Assembly: GCF_020144665.1 (NCBI RefSeq)
Contig: NZ_JAAHBQ010000013.1
Coordinates: forward strand, 18,126 to 82,125
Source of the DNA: Oscillatoria salina IIICB1
GTDB taxonomy: Bacteria; Cyanobacteriota; Cyanobacteriia; Cyanobacteriales; SIO1D9
Direction: 5' to 3'
Length of the DNA: 64,000 nucleotides
Shown here: positions 52,767 to 63,459 of the stretch, piece after piece
How positions within the stretch are numbered: position 1 is the first letter of the stretch
Layout: the number at the start of each line of letters is the position of its first letter
The notes under the pieces: generated by a model
Seen by the model: only the letters and a program-made list of their open reading frames with translations
Database searches by the model: none
What the model was told of the DNA's origin: nothing
Translations under genes and position numbers: made by a program

Positions 52767-55514
52767 ATGGGTCAGCAACTACCCCCAACCGAGGAAAACA
52801 GACTTGTTGCTTTAGCACGGGTTTTACAAATCTTACGCGAGGAAGACAATGCCTCTGTTTTAATTGAAACTACCCTAGATTACCTTTCGGCAGAGTTTGA
52901 CTATCGTTTAATTTGGATCGGTCTTTACGATCGCCTGGAACATCGTTTAGTAGGTAAAGGTGGAAAAGCACCGAATGGAGAAACTAGCTTTCTCAAGAAA
53001 AATTTTCTCCTCACTCCTGGTGATTTACTCGAACAAGTAGTAATTCAGCAACGTCCAGTCAGCGTTTCCGATCTCCGGGAAGAAACACGCGCCGGAGAAT
53101 GGCGACGAGCGGCGTTACAATTTGAAGTTGAAGGAGCCTTGTTATTTCCTTTGCGCTGCAAAGACCGTTGTTTTGGTTTAGTTTTGTTAGGTTCTCACCT
53201 GTGGGGTGTGTCTCCTGCTCCTGGCGAACGTGCCGAACTTTCGCTACTATTCGGTAGTTTGGCGACTGCTCTTTACCAAATTGAATTAGAATGGCAGCGA
53301 TCGGCAACTAAACGTCCCGACCAAACTTTTTTCCAGTTATTTGATGAGTTACAGCAAAAATTAACCCTCTCGAAACGTTTAGAAACTATTGTCAATCTGA
53401 CTCAGCAATTTATCATCCCGACACGCACAAATATTTACTGGTATTCTCCCCAAAGACGTTATTTTTGGCATCGAGTAACTAATCAGCAAATGATTCGCGG
53501 GGTAAGCGATTTGCGCAATAGCGCCCCTGGGATTACTGTGGCTGAAGCAGAAGATTTTTATCAAATGTTAGTCGCAGATCGTTTAGTCGCGATCGGTTCG
53601 GGAAGAAGTCCTCTGCGGGCTGAAAGTACCGGACAATTGCTTTCTCGACTTCATGCTCGTTCTTTGCTGGCTGCACCAATTATCGTTCAAGATGAATTAG
53701 CAGGTTTTTTGGCTGTAGAAGACCAAGAAGCAAGAATTTGGGAAGGTGCAGAGAAAAATTATGTCCGTGCAGTTGCTCAAATTGCGGCTTTGGTTGCGGG
53801 AAATGAAGATTTAGAAACGAGGTTTGAACAATCTCGTAGTAATACTAATTTAGTGGCGCAAGTAGCAGAAGTTTTGGCGAGTAATACTGATGCCAAAAAT
53901 GCTCTTAGTACCGTCGGTCAGTTGGTTTGTAAGCGCTTTGAAGTTCCTGGTTTTTTAGTGCTCAATGCCGATCGCGATGATACCTACACTTTACTTTATC
54001 AGTATCCGTCACTGAATCAGCGATCGCTGACTATTCCCATACCCATTCTCGAAGACGAAGAATGGCAGCAAATGAAGCCCGATGGTGGTTTAATTGCGAT
54101 TGAAAACCTCGAAGAAAGCGAACATTTCAGCAATTGGAGTAAAGCTTTAAGTCAATTAGGAGCGCGATCGCTACTTTTACATCCTATTCAAAATGGGGAC
54201 GCAAAAGGAATGTTATTAATTACCCATAATGCTCCTCGTACTTGGAATTCCACCGAACGTTTGTTAGCTACGGTAGTAGCAGGACAAATTGGTTGGCTAC
54301 TCAAGCTGGTTAAACTCAAAAATAACACCATAGCTTTATCTTCACAACAACAAACCTTGCAAACTGGGCTGACTCAACTTTGGGAAGCTAACAGCGATCG
54401 CGTTTGGTTGGAATATTTAGCTAATTTACTCACTGCTCCTTTTGCTTTACTTTTAAGTTGGCAAAAAGTTAGTAAACCTCAAGGAAAAATAACTGCATCG
54501 GTGGGAGCTTTACCATCTGTAGATAATTTAACTATTGCGGTGGAAGGCGATCCTTTACTGCAAGCTGCACTTGCATCCTCCAACTTTTATGATTGTTCTT
54601 TAGCGGGACTTAACCCCATTAGTAAAAAATGGTTAAATTATCCTCAACAGGCGAAAGCTTACTTATTTCCCGTACGTACTTATTTCCATGAAACTGCAAT
54701 GGGAATGTTTGTTTTTGCTTTTCCTGATGGTAGTCAATTTCCCACTCATCTGGGAGAAATAGCTACTATTTTAATGCGTCAATTTGCTTGGTATCGCCGC
54801 AACCAACAACAAACTGCAACTTTTCTCAAAGGTAGACGAGATAACCAAACTCTTAATTGGTACAAACATCGTTGCTTAGAATTTTTACATCAAGCTGTCG
54901 CTAATTGGTTAGCTCTTAGCGAAACCGAGCCTCAAGGGAATAAAATTGAAATTGGCGGTCAATCTTTACAACAAACACGACAACAACAAAAGCTGCGTGA
55001 GTTAGAAGATATCGAAGCCACACTCACCAGTGTTATAGCTGAAGAAGATTGGCAACTAAAAGGTAGTTTAGGAGTTGTCTCCGTACCTAGTTTACTCAAG
55101 CGATCGCTGCGTTTGGTTGAAACTAGCTACCAAAAACGTAATTTACTTACTCGCATTCATAACGCTGGTGGTTTAACTGTTTACAGCGATCGCTTTAAAC
55201 TCGAATGTGTCTTATTTGAATTACTCTTAGTTGCTCAATCTCGCGCTCCTGAAGGTAGCGAAATTGAATTTTGGTGTCGCACCCTCCCCGCTCACATTGA
55301 AGTGTTACTTGTGGAAACTTGGGAGGTTCAACCGACAAACAAATCTGCTGCTAAATTACCTTGGGAAATTCCTGCTGATTCTTTTACACCTACTAACATA
55401 AATTTGAAAGTTTGTCAACGTATAATCCAAGCTTTAGGTAGCAAACTTCGTTTCCACAAACTTCAAGACGGTCGTTATTTAACTCGTTTAATTTTACCCA
55501 CTCCTAGGAAGTGA
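52767..55514 (+). CDS. Large multi-GAF protein with degenerate kinase-like C-terminus
   Basis: 915 residues, soluble. At least three GAF-like regions can be followed: about 15-175 (YRLIWIGLYDRLEHRLVGKGG), about 200-350 (RLVAIGSGRSPL..LLAAPIIVQDELAGFLAVED) and about 365-520 (VPGFLVLNADRDDTYTLLYQYPS, LLLHPIQNGDAKGMLLITHN). The last 250 residues resemble a HisKA-HATPase pair, but no phospho-His box or N-box asparagine is seen, only VYSDRFKLECVLFELLLVAQ. No bilin-binding Cys-His pair is evident. It is probably a regulatory scaffold or pseudo-kinase of unknown signal. Confidence 0.8.
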   Translation: MGQQLPPTEENRLVALARVLQILREEDNASVLIETTLDYLSAEFDYRLIWIGLYDRLEHRLVGKGGKAPNGETSFLKKNFLLTPGDLLEQVVIQQRPVSVSDLREETRAGEWRRAALQFEVEGALLFPLRCKDRCFGLVLLGSHLWGVSPAPGERAELSLLFGSLATALYQIELEWQRSATKRPDQTFFQLFDELQQKLTLSKRLETIVNLTQQFIIPTRTNIYWYSPQRRYFWHRVTNQQMIRGVSDLRNSAPGITVAEAEDFYQMLVADRLVAIGSGRSPLRAESTGQLLSRLHARSLLAAPIIVQDELAGFLAVEDQEARIWEGAEKNYVRAVAQIAALVAGNEDLETRFEQSRSNTNLVAQVAEVLASNTDAKNALSTVGQLVCKRFEVPGFLVLNADRDDTYTLLYQYPSLNQRSLTIPIPILEDEEWQQMKPDGGLIAIENLEESEHFSNWSKALSQLGARSLLLHPIQNGDAKGMLLITHNAPRTWNSTERLLATVVAGQIGWLLKLVKLKNNTIALSSQQQTLQTGLTQLWEANSDRVWLEYLANLLTAPFALLLSWQKVSKPQGKITASVGALPSVDNLTIAVEGDPLLQAALASSNFYDCSLAGLNPISKKWLNYPQQAKAYLFPVRTYFHETAMGMFVFAFPDGSQFPTHLGEIATILMRQFAWYRRNQQQTATFLKGRRDNQTLNWYKHRCLEFLHQAVANWLALSETEPQGNKIEIGGQSLQQTRQQQKLRELEDIEATLTSVIAEEDWQLKGSLGVVSVPSLLKRSLRLVETSYQKRNLLTRIHNAGGLTVYSDRFKLECVLFELLLVAQSRAPEGSEIEFWCRTLPAHIEVLLVETWEVQPTNKSAAKLPWEIPADSFTPTNINLKVCQRIIQALGSKLRFHKLQDGRYLTRLILPTPRK

Positions 55515-55544
55515 TTAGGAATTGGATTGGGAAGAGGGGGGTTT

Positions 55545-55645
55545 CAGTGAACAGTGACCAGTTATCAGTGAACAGTTATCAGTCCCCAGTCCCCAGTCAC
55601 CAGTCCCCAGTCACCAGTCCCCAGTCACCAGTCCCCAGTCCCCAA
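55545..55645. repeat. CAGTCCCCAGTCACCAGT low-complexity repeat
   Basis: Ten-base words CAGTCCCCAGT and CAGTCACCAG alternate several times after AACAGTTATCAGT words, ending 2 bp before the secA stop. It is of the same family as at 11930 and 27779. Slippage-prone; it falls between convergent genes. Confidence 0.65.
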
Positions 55646-55646
55646 A

Positions 55647-58475
55647 TTAAACCGCTTGTGCGGGAACTTGAGGTTGGAATTGGAACAACGAATAAACCAC
55701 ATTCCGGCGAATATCGATCATCATTTCCAGGAACATTTCATAACCTTCCTGCTTATACTCAATCAGAGGATCTTTTTGTCCGTAACCGCGTAAACCAATC
55801 GACTCGCGCAAAGCATCCATTGCTTGTAAATGTTCTCGCCAAAGAGTATCAATTTGCTGCAAAATAAAGAAACGTTCAGCTTGACGCATCAATCCTGGTT
55901 GAATTTTGTCAACCTGATTTTCCTTAATATCATAGGCATTGTGAACTTGTTCGTGGAGGAAAGTCTTAATTTCACTTACCGTCATATCCTCCAACTGTTT
56001 TACTTGCAAATCTTCCAGCAAGTAAACAAACTCTTTCACCTTACTAATTAACTCATCCAACTTCCATTCTTCAGGAGGTAACTCCGGGTTAACATAAGCA
56101 TCAACAATGTCATCCATTGTTTTCTCTGCATATTGAAGAACTTGCTCTTTCAAATCAAGCCCTTCCAAGACCCGACGACGTTCAGCATAAATAGCTCGTC
56201 GTTGGTTATTCATCACCTCATCATACTCAAATACTTGCTTACGAGTATCGTAGTAGAAAGTTTCGACCTTTTTCTGTGCTCCTTCGAGAGAACGAGTCAA
56301 CATTTTCGACTCAATCGGCATATCTTCCTCAACGCGGAAAGCATTCATCAAACCTGCGACGCGATCGCCACCGAAAATTCGTAGTAAATTATCTTCTAAA
56401 CTGAGGAAAAACTTCGTCGAACCAGGGTCGCCTTGTCGTCCCGCGCGACCGCGCAACTGATTGTCAATACGACGAGACTCGTGACGTTCCGTACCAATCA
56501 CGTGCAAACCGCCTAACTCAATTACCTCCTCATGTTCTCTTTCCGTAAATTCTTCGTACTTGTGCAAAATTGCTTTATAGACATCGCGTAACTTTTGCAC
56601 CACCTGGTCATTAGTAGGAGCATTTTCCGACGCGATCGCCAATTTCTCTTCTGCCTCTAATTCTGATAAACTTTGCTCGCCATAAGTTTGCTCCGCAAAC
56701 TTCACCGCATCTTTCAGCATTTGCTCAGTTTCCGCAGACAACTGAGTCGGATAAATTTCTTGCGAAGCTTTCCAAGTTTTCAGCTTCGTTTTCGTCCCAC
56801 CAGCAAAACCCTGTGGTTTGGGGGAACGTCCACCACCACCTGCGGGAACGCTAGCCACCAGCCCTTCATCTTCCTCTGGTTTCACCACCTTCGGCATAAA
56901 GTATTCCCGAACCTTCAGCCTTGCCATATACTCAGCATTACCACCGAGAATAATATCCGTTCCTCGTCCCGCCATATTAGTAGCAATGGTAACAGCACCC
57001 TTTCGACCCGCTTGAGCGACAATTTCTGATTCTCGTTCCACATTCTCCGGTCGAGCATTCAGCAAATTATGGGGAATTTCCAATTCATTAAGCAAATCAG
57101 AGAGTACCTCCGACTTTTCTACCGAAGTAGTACCCACCAAAATCGGACGACCCTGATTATGCAATTCCGCACACTCTAGTGCAACTGCTTTCCATTTTGC
57201 TTCTTCAGTTTTGTACACCACATCCGACATATCGTAGCGTTTAGAAGGTTTATTCGTCGGAATAATCGTGACTTGAAGTTTATAAATTTTCTCAAATTCC
57301 GCTTCTTCAGTTTTCGCCGTTCCCGTCATCCCTGCCAATTTAGGATACAGCAAGAAAAAGTTTTGATAGGTAATCGTCGCCAAAGTTTGAGTTTCGTTTT
57401 GAATATCCACATCTTCTTTAGCTTCAATGGCTTGGTGTAAACCATCACTCCAGCGTCTTCCCGGCAAAACCCGCCCGGTAAACTCATCGACAATTACGAC
57501 TTCACGTTTGCGGACAATGTAATTCGTATCTTTAATAAATAGTTCCTTTGCCTTAATAGCATTAAAAATATAATGCGCCCAAGGGTCTTCTGGATCGTAT
57601 AAATCCTTTACCTGTAGCAACTCTTCCGCATGAGCAAAGCCTTCATCAGTCATCAAAACATTACGAGCTTTTTCGTCAACCTCGTAATCGCCGCGAATTT
57701 GTCCATTTTCATCTTCAGCTTGAGGTTTAAGTTGACTCGCAATGTATGCCGCTCTTTTATATTTCTCTGTCGGACGCTCTACCTGACCGGAAATAATTAA
57801 CGGAGTTCGCGCTTCGTCAATTAATACCGAGTCTACTTCATCAATGATGCAATAATTAAACGGACGCTGCACTACCTCATCCATCGAGGTTGCCATGTTA
57901 TCGCGCAGGTAGTCAAAACCTAACTCACTGTTCGTCGCATAAGTAATATCACAAGCATAGTTTTGTTTTCTTTCTGGTGGAGTCATTCCTGACTGAATCA
58001 GTCCTACCGTCAAACCGAGAAAGCGATGGACTTGTCCCATCCATTCAGCATCTCTTCGTGCTAAATAATCGTTAACGGTGACAATATGAACGCCTTTACC
58101 TGATAAAGCATTTAAGTAAGCAGGTAAAGTTGATACCAAGGTTTTTCCTTCCCCGGTTTTCATTTCCGCGATTTGTCCTTTGTGGAGGACGATACCGCCT
58201 TGTAGCTGAACGTCAAAGTGTCGCATTCCTAAAACTCGACGACTAGCTTCGCGGACAACAGCAAAAGCTTCGGGCAAAATCTCTTCTAGGATTTCTGCCT
58301 CTTCTTCGTCGGTTTTCACTTGTGCCAATTTTTCGCGAAATTCTGCTGTTTTTCCCGTCAATTGTTCGTCGGAAAGTTCCTTAATGTCATCTTCTAAAAC
58401 ATTAATATCCGCAACTAAAGGTTGGAATTTTTTGAGTTTGCGTGCGTTAGGATCGCCGAATAATTTTTTTAACAT
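55647..58475 (-). CDS. secA: Protein translocase ATPase SecA
   Basis: 942 residues. SecA drives export through SecYEG into both plasma and thylakoid membranes. Conserved motifs: [15 protein letters not shown] start, [24 protein letters not shown] (Walker A), [20 protein letters not shown] (Walker B), [15 protein letters not shown] and [20 protein letters not shown]. An insert rich in Gly near residue 545 ([18 protein letters not shown]) is unlike E. coli SecA. The C-terminal zinc-binding motif is missing, as in other cyanobacteria. Confidence 0.97.
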   Translation of the reverse strand: MLKKLFGDPNARKLKKFQPLVADINVLEDDIKELSDEQLTGKTAEFREKLAQVKTDEEEAEILEEILPEAFAVVREASRRVLGMRHFDVQLQGGIVLHKGQIAEMKTGEGKTLVSTLPAYLNALSGKGVHIVTVNDYLARRDAEWMGQVHRFLGLTVGLIQSGMTPPERKQNYACDITYATNSELGFDYLRDNMATSMDEVVQRPFNYCIIDEVDSVLIDEARTPLIISGQVERPTEKYKRAAYIASQLKPQAEDENGQIRGDYEVDEKARNVLMTDEGFAHAEELLQVKDLYDPEDPWAHYIFNAIKAKELFIKDTNYIVRKREVVIVDEFTGRVLPGRRWSDGLHQAIEAKEDVDIQNETQTLATITYQNFFLLYPKLAGMTGTAKTEEAEFEKIYKLQVTIIPTNKPSKRYDMSDVVYKTEEAKWKAVALECAELHNQGRPILVGTTSVEKSEVLSDLLNELEIPHNLLNARPENVERESEIVAQAGRKGAVTIATNMAGRGTDIILGGNAEYMARLKVREYFMPKVVKPEEDEGLVASVPAGGGGRSPKPQGFAGGTKTKLKTWKASQEIYPTQLSAETEQMLKDAVKFAEQTYGEQSLSELEAEEKLAIASENAPTNDQVVQKLRDVYKAILHKYEEFTEREHEEVIELGGLHVIGTERHESRRIDNQLRGRAGRQGDPGSTKFFLSLEDNLLRIFGGDRVAGLMNAFRVEEDMPIESKMLTRSLEGAQKKVETFYYDTRKQVFEYDEVMNNQRRAIYAERRRVLEGLDLKEQVLQYAEKTMDDIVDAYVNPELPPEEWKLDELISKVKEFVYLLEDLQVKQLEDMTVSEIKTFLHEQVHNAYDIKENQVDKIQPGLMRQAERFFILQQIDTLWREHLQAMDALRESIGLRGYGQKDPLIEYKQEGYEMFLEMMIDIRRNVVYSLFQFQPQVPAQAV

Positions 58476-58756
58476 GGTATAAGTAAAAAAACGTTGACTG
58501 ATTAGCTATAGTTTGACGGCTCTCAGTAGTCAAGCTTTTGTCTATTTATCCTGAATGCTAGTTTTCATAATTCGCTTCAGGCGATTGAACTATTGGTGGT
58601 AGCTAGCGCCAAGCTGCGATTTTAGAGGTAATTTTGACAACTAATGATTTAAAAATGACTACGGTCGCACCAATGTCGGTTACTTAATAATGGTATCATT
58701 CTCTCTTGTTTCGATGCTGTTACGGGCTTCCCTAGTCCCTAATCCCCAGTCCCTAA

Positions 58757-59350
58757 TCACCAACTGTAGTCGAACTGAGTGGCGTTAGGATGACAGGTAG
58801 CGCAGTTTTTGAGGTTGAGGGTGGTGGGTAAATCTACTTGGGGATGGAGTGCTTGAAAATAACGCGATCGCTCGATACGATAAGGCACTGGTTCTTCTTC
58901 TTGCAGGGGACGGGAGAAGTAACTTAAGTAGTTCCACATTAACTGGATTTCAAGTGCGATCGGTAGTTGGATTCTTTGTCCGTAGTGTTGTTGGGGTTCG
59001 AGGAGTATTCTACGCCAACTTTCGCTGGGGAGAACGGCTGGAGGAACGGGAATATGGCAGCTAGCACAGTTTTCCAGGTAAACTTTTAAACCGAGTTCTT
59101 GGTTTGGGGGAACAAAATCTACTGATTTATTCCCCGTTGGCGATAAAGAATAGTTGAATTTTTCCAGATTATTGTTGCTGTCTGCAATGGGTTGGTTGGT
59201 TGAAGCGATTTGGCTGGCTGGAGTTTCTCCACCAATAGCTATGCCCCAACCAATGACAATACTCCAGAGTAAAATCAGCAACAATAAAATTAAAGGGGAT
59301 TTTTTTCTGGTTTGGTTTTTGCGGCTGCGCTTAATTTTTTTGCTTTTCAT
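58757..59350 (-). CDS. Membrane-anchored diheme cytochrome c
   Basis: 197 residues. A basic N-terminus (KSKKIKRSRKNQTRKK) precedes one membrane helix (SPLILLLLILLWSIVIGWGIA), placing the rest outside the cytosol. Two heme c sites, CASCH and CATCH, lie about 80 residues apart; the spacing segment carries PVPPAVLPSESWRRIL and YLSYFSRPL. This matches cyanobacterial diheme c proteins of unknown partner. Its gene begins 12 bp after a MoxR ATPase gene on the same strand, so the two are probably co-transcribed. Confidence 0.88.
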   Translation of the reverse strand: MKSKKIKRSRKNQTRKKSPLILLLLILLWSIVIGWGIAIGGETPASQIASTNQPIADSNNNLEKFNYSLSPTGNKSVDFVPPNQELGLKVYLENCASCHIPVPPAVLPSESWRRILLEPQQHYGQRIQLPIALEIQLMWNYLSYFSRPLQEEEPVPYRIERSRYFQALHPQVDLPTTLNLKNCATCHPNATQFDYSW

Positions 59351-59362
59351 AAAGCTGTGAGG

Positions 59363-60274
59363 CTAATTTTCCACGGGAACGGAACGCAGTAAGCGTTCGA
59401 CAATCGTTTTGGCTTGACGACCACCTGCGGGAATTAGACGATGAGTGAGGACGTGGGGTGCCACTGTTTTCACGTCATCAGGAATAGCATGATCTCGTCC
59501 TTCAAGAAAAGCGAAGGCTTGAGTTGCTCGCTGTAAGGTAACTGTACCTCGCGGACTTACTCCTAAAGTGATTTCGTCGTCTTCACGCGATGCTCGTACT
59601 AGCCTGAGAATATATTGTTGCAGTTCGGTTGTCACTTTCACTTGAGAAGCAAGGCGTTGTAGTTCGAGTGCGTCTTCGAGAGAGAGACAAGGTTGTAATT
59701 CGTTGAATTTGATTCCTTGTTGCTGTTTCTGCAACATTTGCAGTTCTTCTGCTTCGGTGGGATAGCCGAGAGAAAAACAAAGGGCGAAGCGATCCATTTG
59801 TGCTTCTGGTAAGGGAAAGGTACCTTGATATTCGATGGGGTTTTGGGTGGCGATCGCAAAAAATGGTTTGGGTACTGCTCTAGCTACGCCATCGACGGTG
59901 ACTTGTTGCTCTTCCATTACTTCTAGTAAGGCGGACTGGGTGCGTGGTGTGGCGCGGTTGATTTCGTCTACTAAGAGAACGTTAGCAAATACTGGTCCGG
60001 GCAAAAATTCAAATTCTTGGTTGCCTTGTTTAAATATGTTGGTTCCGGTAATATCTGTGGGCAAGAGATCGGGAGTGCATTGAACGCGCCGAAATTCTCC
60101 GTTGATCGATCGCGCTAGAGATTTGGCAAGGAGGGTTTTCCCTACTCCCGGAACGTCTTCGAGTAGGGCGTGACCTCCACTTAACATCGATACTAGGATT
60201 AGGCGGATGGCTTCGTTTTTGCCGACGATGGTTTGACTGAGGTTTTCTGTTAGCTGTTCAATTCTTTCTCGCAT
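59363..60274 (-). CDS. MoxR-family AAA ATPase
   Basis: 303 residues. Walker A is GGHALLEDVPGVGKTLLAKSLA, Walker B LLVDEINRATPRTQSALLEVMEE, then sensor-1 FAIATQNPIEYQGTFPLPEAQMDRF and the lid domain SPRGTVTLQRATQAFA. MoxR proteins act as chaperones for metal-cofactor or protein-complex assembly, normally beside DUF58 and VWA genes. Those partners are absent here; the neighbour is a diheme cytochrome, suggesting assembly of a redox complex, which is speculative. Confidence 0.92.
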   Translation of the reverse strand: MRERIEQLTENLSQTIVGKNEAIRLILVSMLSGGHALLEDVPGVGKTLLAKSLARSINGEFRRVQCTPDLLPTDITGTNIFKQGNQEFEFLPGPVFANVLLVDEINRATPRTQSALLEVMEEQQVTVDGVARAVPKPFFAIATQNPIEYQGTFPLPEAQMDRFALCFSLGYPTEAEELQMLQKQQQGIKFNELQPCLSLEDALELQRLASQVKVTTELQQYILRLVRASREDDEITLGVSPRGTVTLQRATQAFAFLEGRDHAIPDDVKTVAPHVLTHRLIPAGGRQAKTIVERLLRSVPVEN

Positions 60275-60340
60275 AGCATTTCAAAACATATTTGTCAAGA
60301 AAATAAACTAAAAATTAATCAGAAATTAAGGCGATCGCGA

Positions 60341-61315
60341 TTATCGAGTGTCAAGTTCAGAAAAATATTTTCTCGCCCTTTGACAGTCGGTAGCAATTTG
60401 CGCTTTGAGAGCGTCGAGGGAAGGAAATTTTTGCTCTGAGCGCAAAAACTGCTTTAAACTAACGATAAGTTTTTGACCGTATAAATCTCCAGACCAATCT
60501 AACAGATGTATTTCAATTGTGGGATTTTTGCCGTCTACGGTGGGACGACAACCTAGGTTCATCACGCCAATGAGCGTTTCAGGGGAAGTATTAAAGTCAC
60601 TAAATTTCTCAACTGTGACACAATAAACTCCTTGTCGAGGCAAAAATTTATCGGCGGGTACTTGTAAGTTGGCAGTAGGGAAGCCAATAGTTCTACCCAA
60701 TTTTTGTCCAGTTACCACCTGACCGATTAAAGTGTAGTCGCGACCAAGCAGTCGGTTAGCTTTAGGGATTTCACCTTCGCTGAGAGCTTGACGAATCAGG
60801 GAACTACTAATGCGATCGCTAGCACAAGTTTCTAGTGGTGCGACCGTAACTTCAATTCCAAATTGAGCAGCAAGATTAATCAATTCTGTCGCACAACCTG
60901 CACGGTTTTTCCCGAAGCGAAAATCCTCTCCCACACTAATAAAAGTTGCTTGTAACTGCTCGACTAAAATTTCTGCAACGAATTGCTGGGGACTCAAAGA
61001 CGCTATTTCTTGGTCGAAGGGTAGCGAAACTAGCTGTTCGACACCTAAACGTTCTAATTGTGCCGCTTTTTCAGCTAAAGGAGTCAATAATTTCCGACTT
61101 TGACCAGTAAAAAATTCTCTCGGATGAGGATTAAAAGTAACTACCGTAGCTAGGGGACGATGTTTAAGCAATTCTTTTTCCTTTTCCGGCGTGACAGGAG
61201 ATTCAGATAAAATTGGTTGCACGACTTGGCGATGCCCTCGATGCACGCCATCAAAATTGCCGAGAGCAACAGCAGTTGGAGTTAAAGCCGTGGCAGTAGA
61301 AGATGTTACCCACAC
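60341..61315 (-). CDS. ribF: Bifunctional riboflavin kinase/FAD synthetase
   Basis: 324 residues. The N-terminal FAD synthetase domain shows VALGNFDGVHRGHRQV, TFNPHPREFF and GEDFRFGKNRAGC; SSLIRQAL follows. The C-terminal riboflavin kinase domain has GRTIGFPTANLQ and GVYCV. It converts riboflavin to FMN and FAD in the cytosol. Length and motif order are typical. GTG or ATG choices near 61315 agree with MWVTSSTATALTPTAVALG. Confidence 0.96.
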   Translation of the reverse strand: MWVTSSTATALTPTAVALGNFDGVHRGHRQVVQPILSESPVTPEKEKELLKHRPLATVVTFNPHPREFFTGQSRKLLTPLAEKAAQLERLGVEQLVSLPFDQEIASLSPQQFVAEILVEQLQATFISVGEDFRFGKNRAGCATELINLAAQFGIEVTVAPLETCASDRISSSLIRQALSEGEIPKANRLLGRDYTLIGQVVTGQKLGRTIGFPTANLQVPADKFLPRQGVYCVTVEKFSDFNTSPETLIGVMNLGCRPTVDGKNPTIEIHLLDWSGDLYGQKLIVSLKQFLRSEQKFPSLDALKAQIATDCQRARKYFSELDTR

Positions 61316-61411
61316 GCTTTACATTCTGACATACTTTGAGTCATTTGTTCTCAATAACTCGCGATCGAAGCGATCGGTTGAGGTTTTTTAGGAAAATCGT
61401 GACTAGTTAAG

Positions 61412-62284
61412 CTAAAGAGAAGTCGCAGCACAAGGTTGAGTTAACTCAATCGAACAACCTTCTCTAGCGACGATCGTGTTGGGGAAAGCAGCGATCGCTT
61501 CTTTACTAACGCGATCGAGAAATTCATCATTATGTAAGGGGTCATGGTGAAAAATTACCAACTTTTTTACTTTCGCTGCTTTCGCTACTTTCACTGCTTC
61601 TTGCCAAGTAGAATGTCCCCAACCAACTTTACTCGACCTAGGCGAATAATATTCTTCATCAGTATAGGCAGCATCAATAATTAAAACATCGGCATTTCTA
61701 GCTAGCCAAAGCACATTTTCGTCCAGTTTGTCAGGAAAATGTTCGGTATCGGTAACATAAGCCGCCGCCATTCCTCGCCAATTGACGCGATAACCTGTAG
61801 CCTCTCCAGGATGATTTAGTCTCGCATTCTCGACGATAACATCACCAAACTTGACCTTTTCCCCGATTTCCAAGTCATAAAATTTTAAATCCGCTTGCAT
61901 AATTCGTAACGGAACCGGAAAATTGGGATGCAGCATTTGGTCGTGGAGACGTTGTTTAATGCTGGCACCATTGGGCGCGATCGCCCCGTAAATGTGAAAA
62001 CAATTTCCCTTAATAAAAGCGGGTATAAAAAAAGGAAAGCCCTGAATATGATCCCAGTGAGAGTGAGTGAAAAACATTCTCGCTTCTATTTGACCTTGTG
62101 AGAGAAGTGACTGTCCTAACACTCGTAAGCCAGTACCCCCATCAAAGATTAGACGTTCTTCCCCGACTTGCATTTCGATGCAAGGCGTATTTCCTCCATA
62201 TCGGACAGTTTCTACTCCTGGACAGGGAATACTTCCTCTAACGCCCCAAAAGTTGATTTTGAATAAGTTTTGCATACTAGACAT
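61412..62284 (-). CDS. MBL-fold metallo-hydrolase
   Basis: 290 residues from ATG 62284 (MSSMQNLFKINFWGVRGS); a TTG at 62344 would add 20 polar residues and is less likely. The metallo-beta-lactamase site is complete: THSHWDHIQGFP (HxHxDH), NHPGEATGYR, a later TDTEHFPD and LVIFHHDPLHNDEF. It resembles the phosphodiesterase-like branch with GSIPCPGVETVRYGGNT. Possible substrates include cyclic nucleotides or RNA ends. No linked gene is evident. Confidence 0.88.
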   Translation of the reverse strand: MSSMQNLFKINFWGVRGSIPCPGVETVRYGGNTPCIEMQVGEERLIFDGGTGLRVLGQSLLSQGQIEARMFFTHSHWDHIQGFPFFIPAFIKGNCFHIYGAIAPNGASIKQRLHDQMLHPNFPVPLRIMQADLKFYDLEIGEKVKFGDVIVENARLNHPGEATGYRVNWRGMAAAYVTDTEHFPDKLDENVLWLARNADVLIIDAAYTDEEYYSPRSSKVGWGHSTWQEAVKVAKAAKVKKLVIFHHDPLHNDEFLDRVSKEAIAAFPNTIVAREGCSIELTQPCAATSL

Positions 62285-62668
62285 GGGTCTTTGCTGAAGA
62301 TTTTTTTCTTTTTCAGGCTCTTGGTAGCAGTGTTGTTTTTTCAATTTCTCATCATGGTACTATTTTTACTCAATTTATGACTTGTGTTGAGTTAGAAAAT
62401 TCTTGAAGACCCGATCTAGCCTTCCCGGGCGGCAGATGCTTAATTTTTTATTTAAAGAGAAACTGATTAAACTTTACAATCAAATTTAAACAATGAGTAT
62501 TATTTTGCCGAACTTAAAAAACAAGCATCGTTTCTGTCACCCTTAATCTAGTTTTACGGCGAGATTTATTTTTTGATAACCTTTGAGAAAAAAATTTTTT
62601 AGTCAAGGATTATGAGATGAGCTAATCAAAAATATCAGTTTTGTGGGGCTCTAGCTTGTGACGGTTTC

Positions 62669-62675
62669 AGGAGGG
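62669..62675 (+). promoter_or_regulatory. Strong ribosome site before a GTG start
   Basis: AGGAGGG lies 5 bp before GTG 62680. It is an unusually strong Shine-Dalgarno sequence for this window, and favours initiation at 62680 over the internal ATG starts at 62737 and 62770. The rest of 62345-62679 has no gene; it is AT-rich. Confidence 0.5.
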
Positions 62676-62679
62676 AGTT

Positions 62680-63237
62680 GTGATCTTGCTCACTTACAAT
62701 TCAATTAAGCAACAGTTATTAAATTTTAGCAAGAGGATGGCGATCGCGATCGCCGATTACAAGCTGACTATGACTCAAACTCCAACTTTTAACCACCCAC
62801 TTCTCCAACCAGGGAGTCTGCGTAAAGTTCACCACATCGCTTTTAATGTTAAGGATATCCAAGCTTCTCGTTACTTCTATGGCACAATTCTCGGACTTCA
62901 CGAATTGACTGGGGAAGAGGTTCCTAGTACCCTCAAAGAGTTAGTTGCAACTGGTAAAGTTGCCAACTTCGTGACGCCAGATGGTACGGTTATAGATTTA
63001 TTCTCTGAACCCGATCTTAATCCTCCCGATCCCGATCCCAAACAAGCTTTTACCCGCGCTAATCATCTCGCTTTTGATATTGACCCTAATCAGTTTGACG
63101 AAGCTGTCAAGGTTTTGCAACAAAATGACATAGTTATTGACCAAGGTCCAGTTACTCGTCCTACCGGAAGAGGTATTTATTTTTACGATCCCGATGGCTT
63201 TATCATTGAGATTCGCTGCGATCCTCTCGAAAGCTAA
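62680..63237 (+). CDS. VOC-family (glyoxalase/dioxygenase-like) protein
   Basis: 185 residues from GTG 62680 (behind AGGAGGG); ATG 62770 gives 155 residues and matches the usual family start (MTQTPTFNHPLLQ). The VOC fold shows VHHIAFNVKDIQASRYFYGTILGL, NHLAFDIDPNQFDEA and GRGIYFYDPDGFIIEIRCD, giving the His and Glu metal ligands. It is similar to glyoxalase/bleomycin-resistance/extradiol-dioxygenase proteins; the substrate is unknown. The N-terminal extension encodes a HIP1-containing stretch. Confidence 0.82.
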   Translation: MILLTYNSIKQQLLNFSKRMAIAIADYKLTMTQTPTFNHPLLQPGSLRKVHHIAFNVKDIQASRYFYGTILGLHELTGEEVPSTLKELVATGKVANFVTPDGTVIDLFSEPDLNPPDPDPKQAFTRANHLAFDIDPNQFDEAVKVLQQNDIVIDQGPVTRPTGRGIYFYDPDGFIIEIRCDPLES

Positions 63238-63459
63238 ATTTAGCCAAAAATTACCAACGATCTCACAGGCAACTTGTCTGTGTTATTTTGTTAAATTTAT
63301 CATCTTTTGATGATGCTCAAATCCAATCTCCTGGTACGATGAGAGCGTGAAAAAAATATATTTCAAAACAACTAAGTTTTGTAAACAATAGACTTTTGTA
63401 TTTGTTGGGCAAACAACTCCCAACTACTAATTATCTAGAGAGGACATAGTCAAGATATT

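Noticed and set aside
62285..62344. N-terminal extension of the MBL protein from TTG 62344
   Set aside because: Polar, non-conserved residues before the clear domain start and a rare start codon; ATG 62284 is preferred, though not proven.
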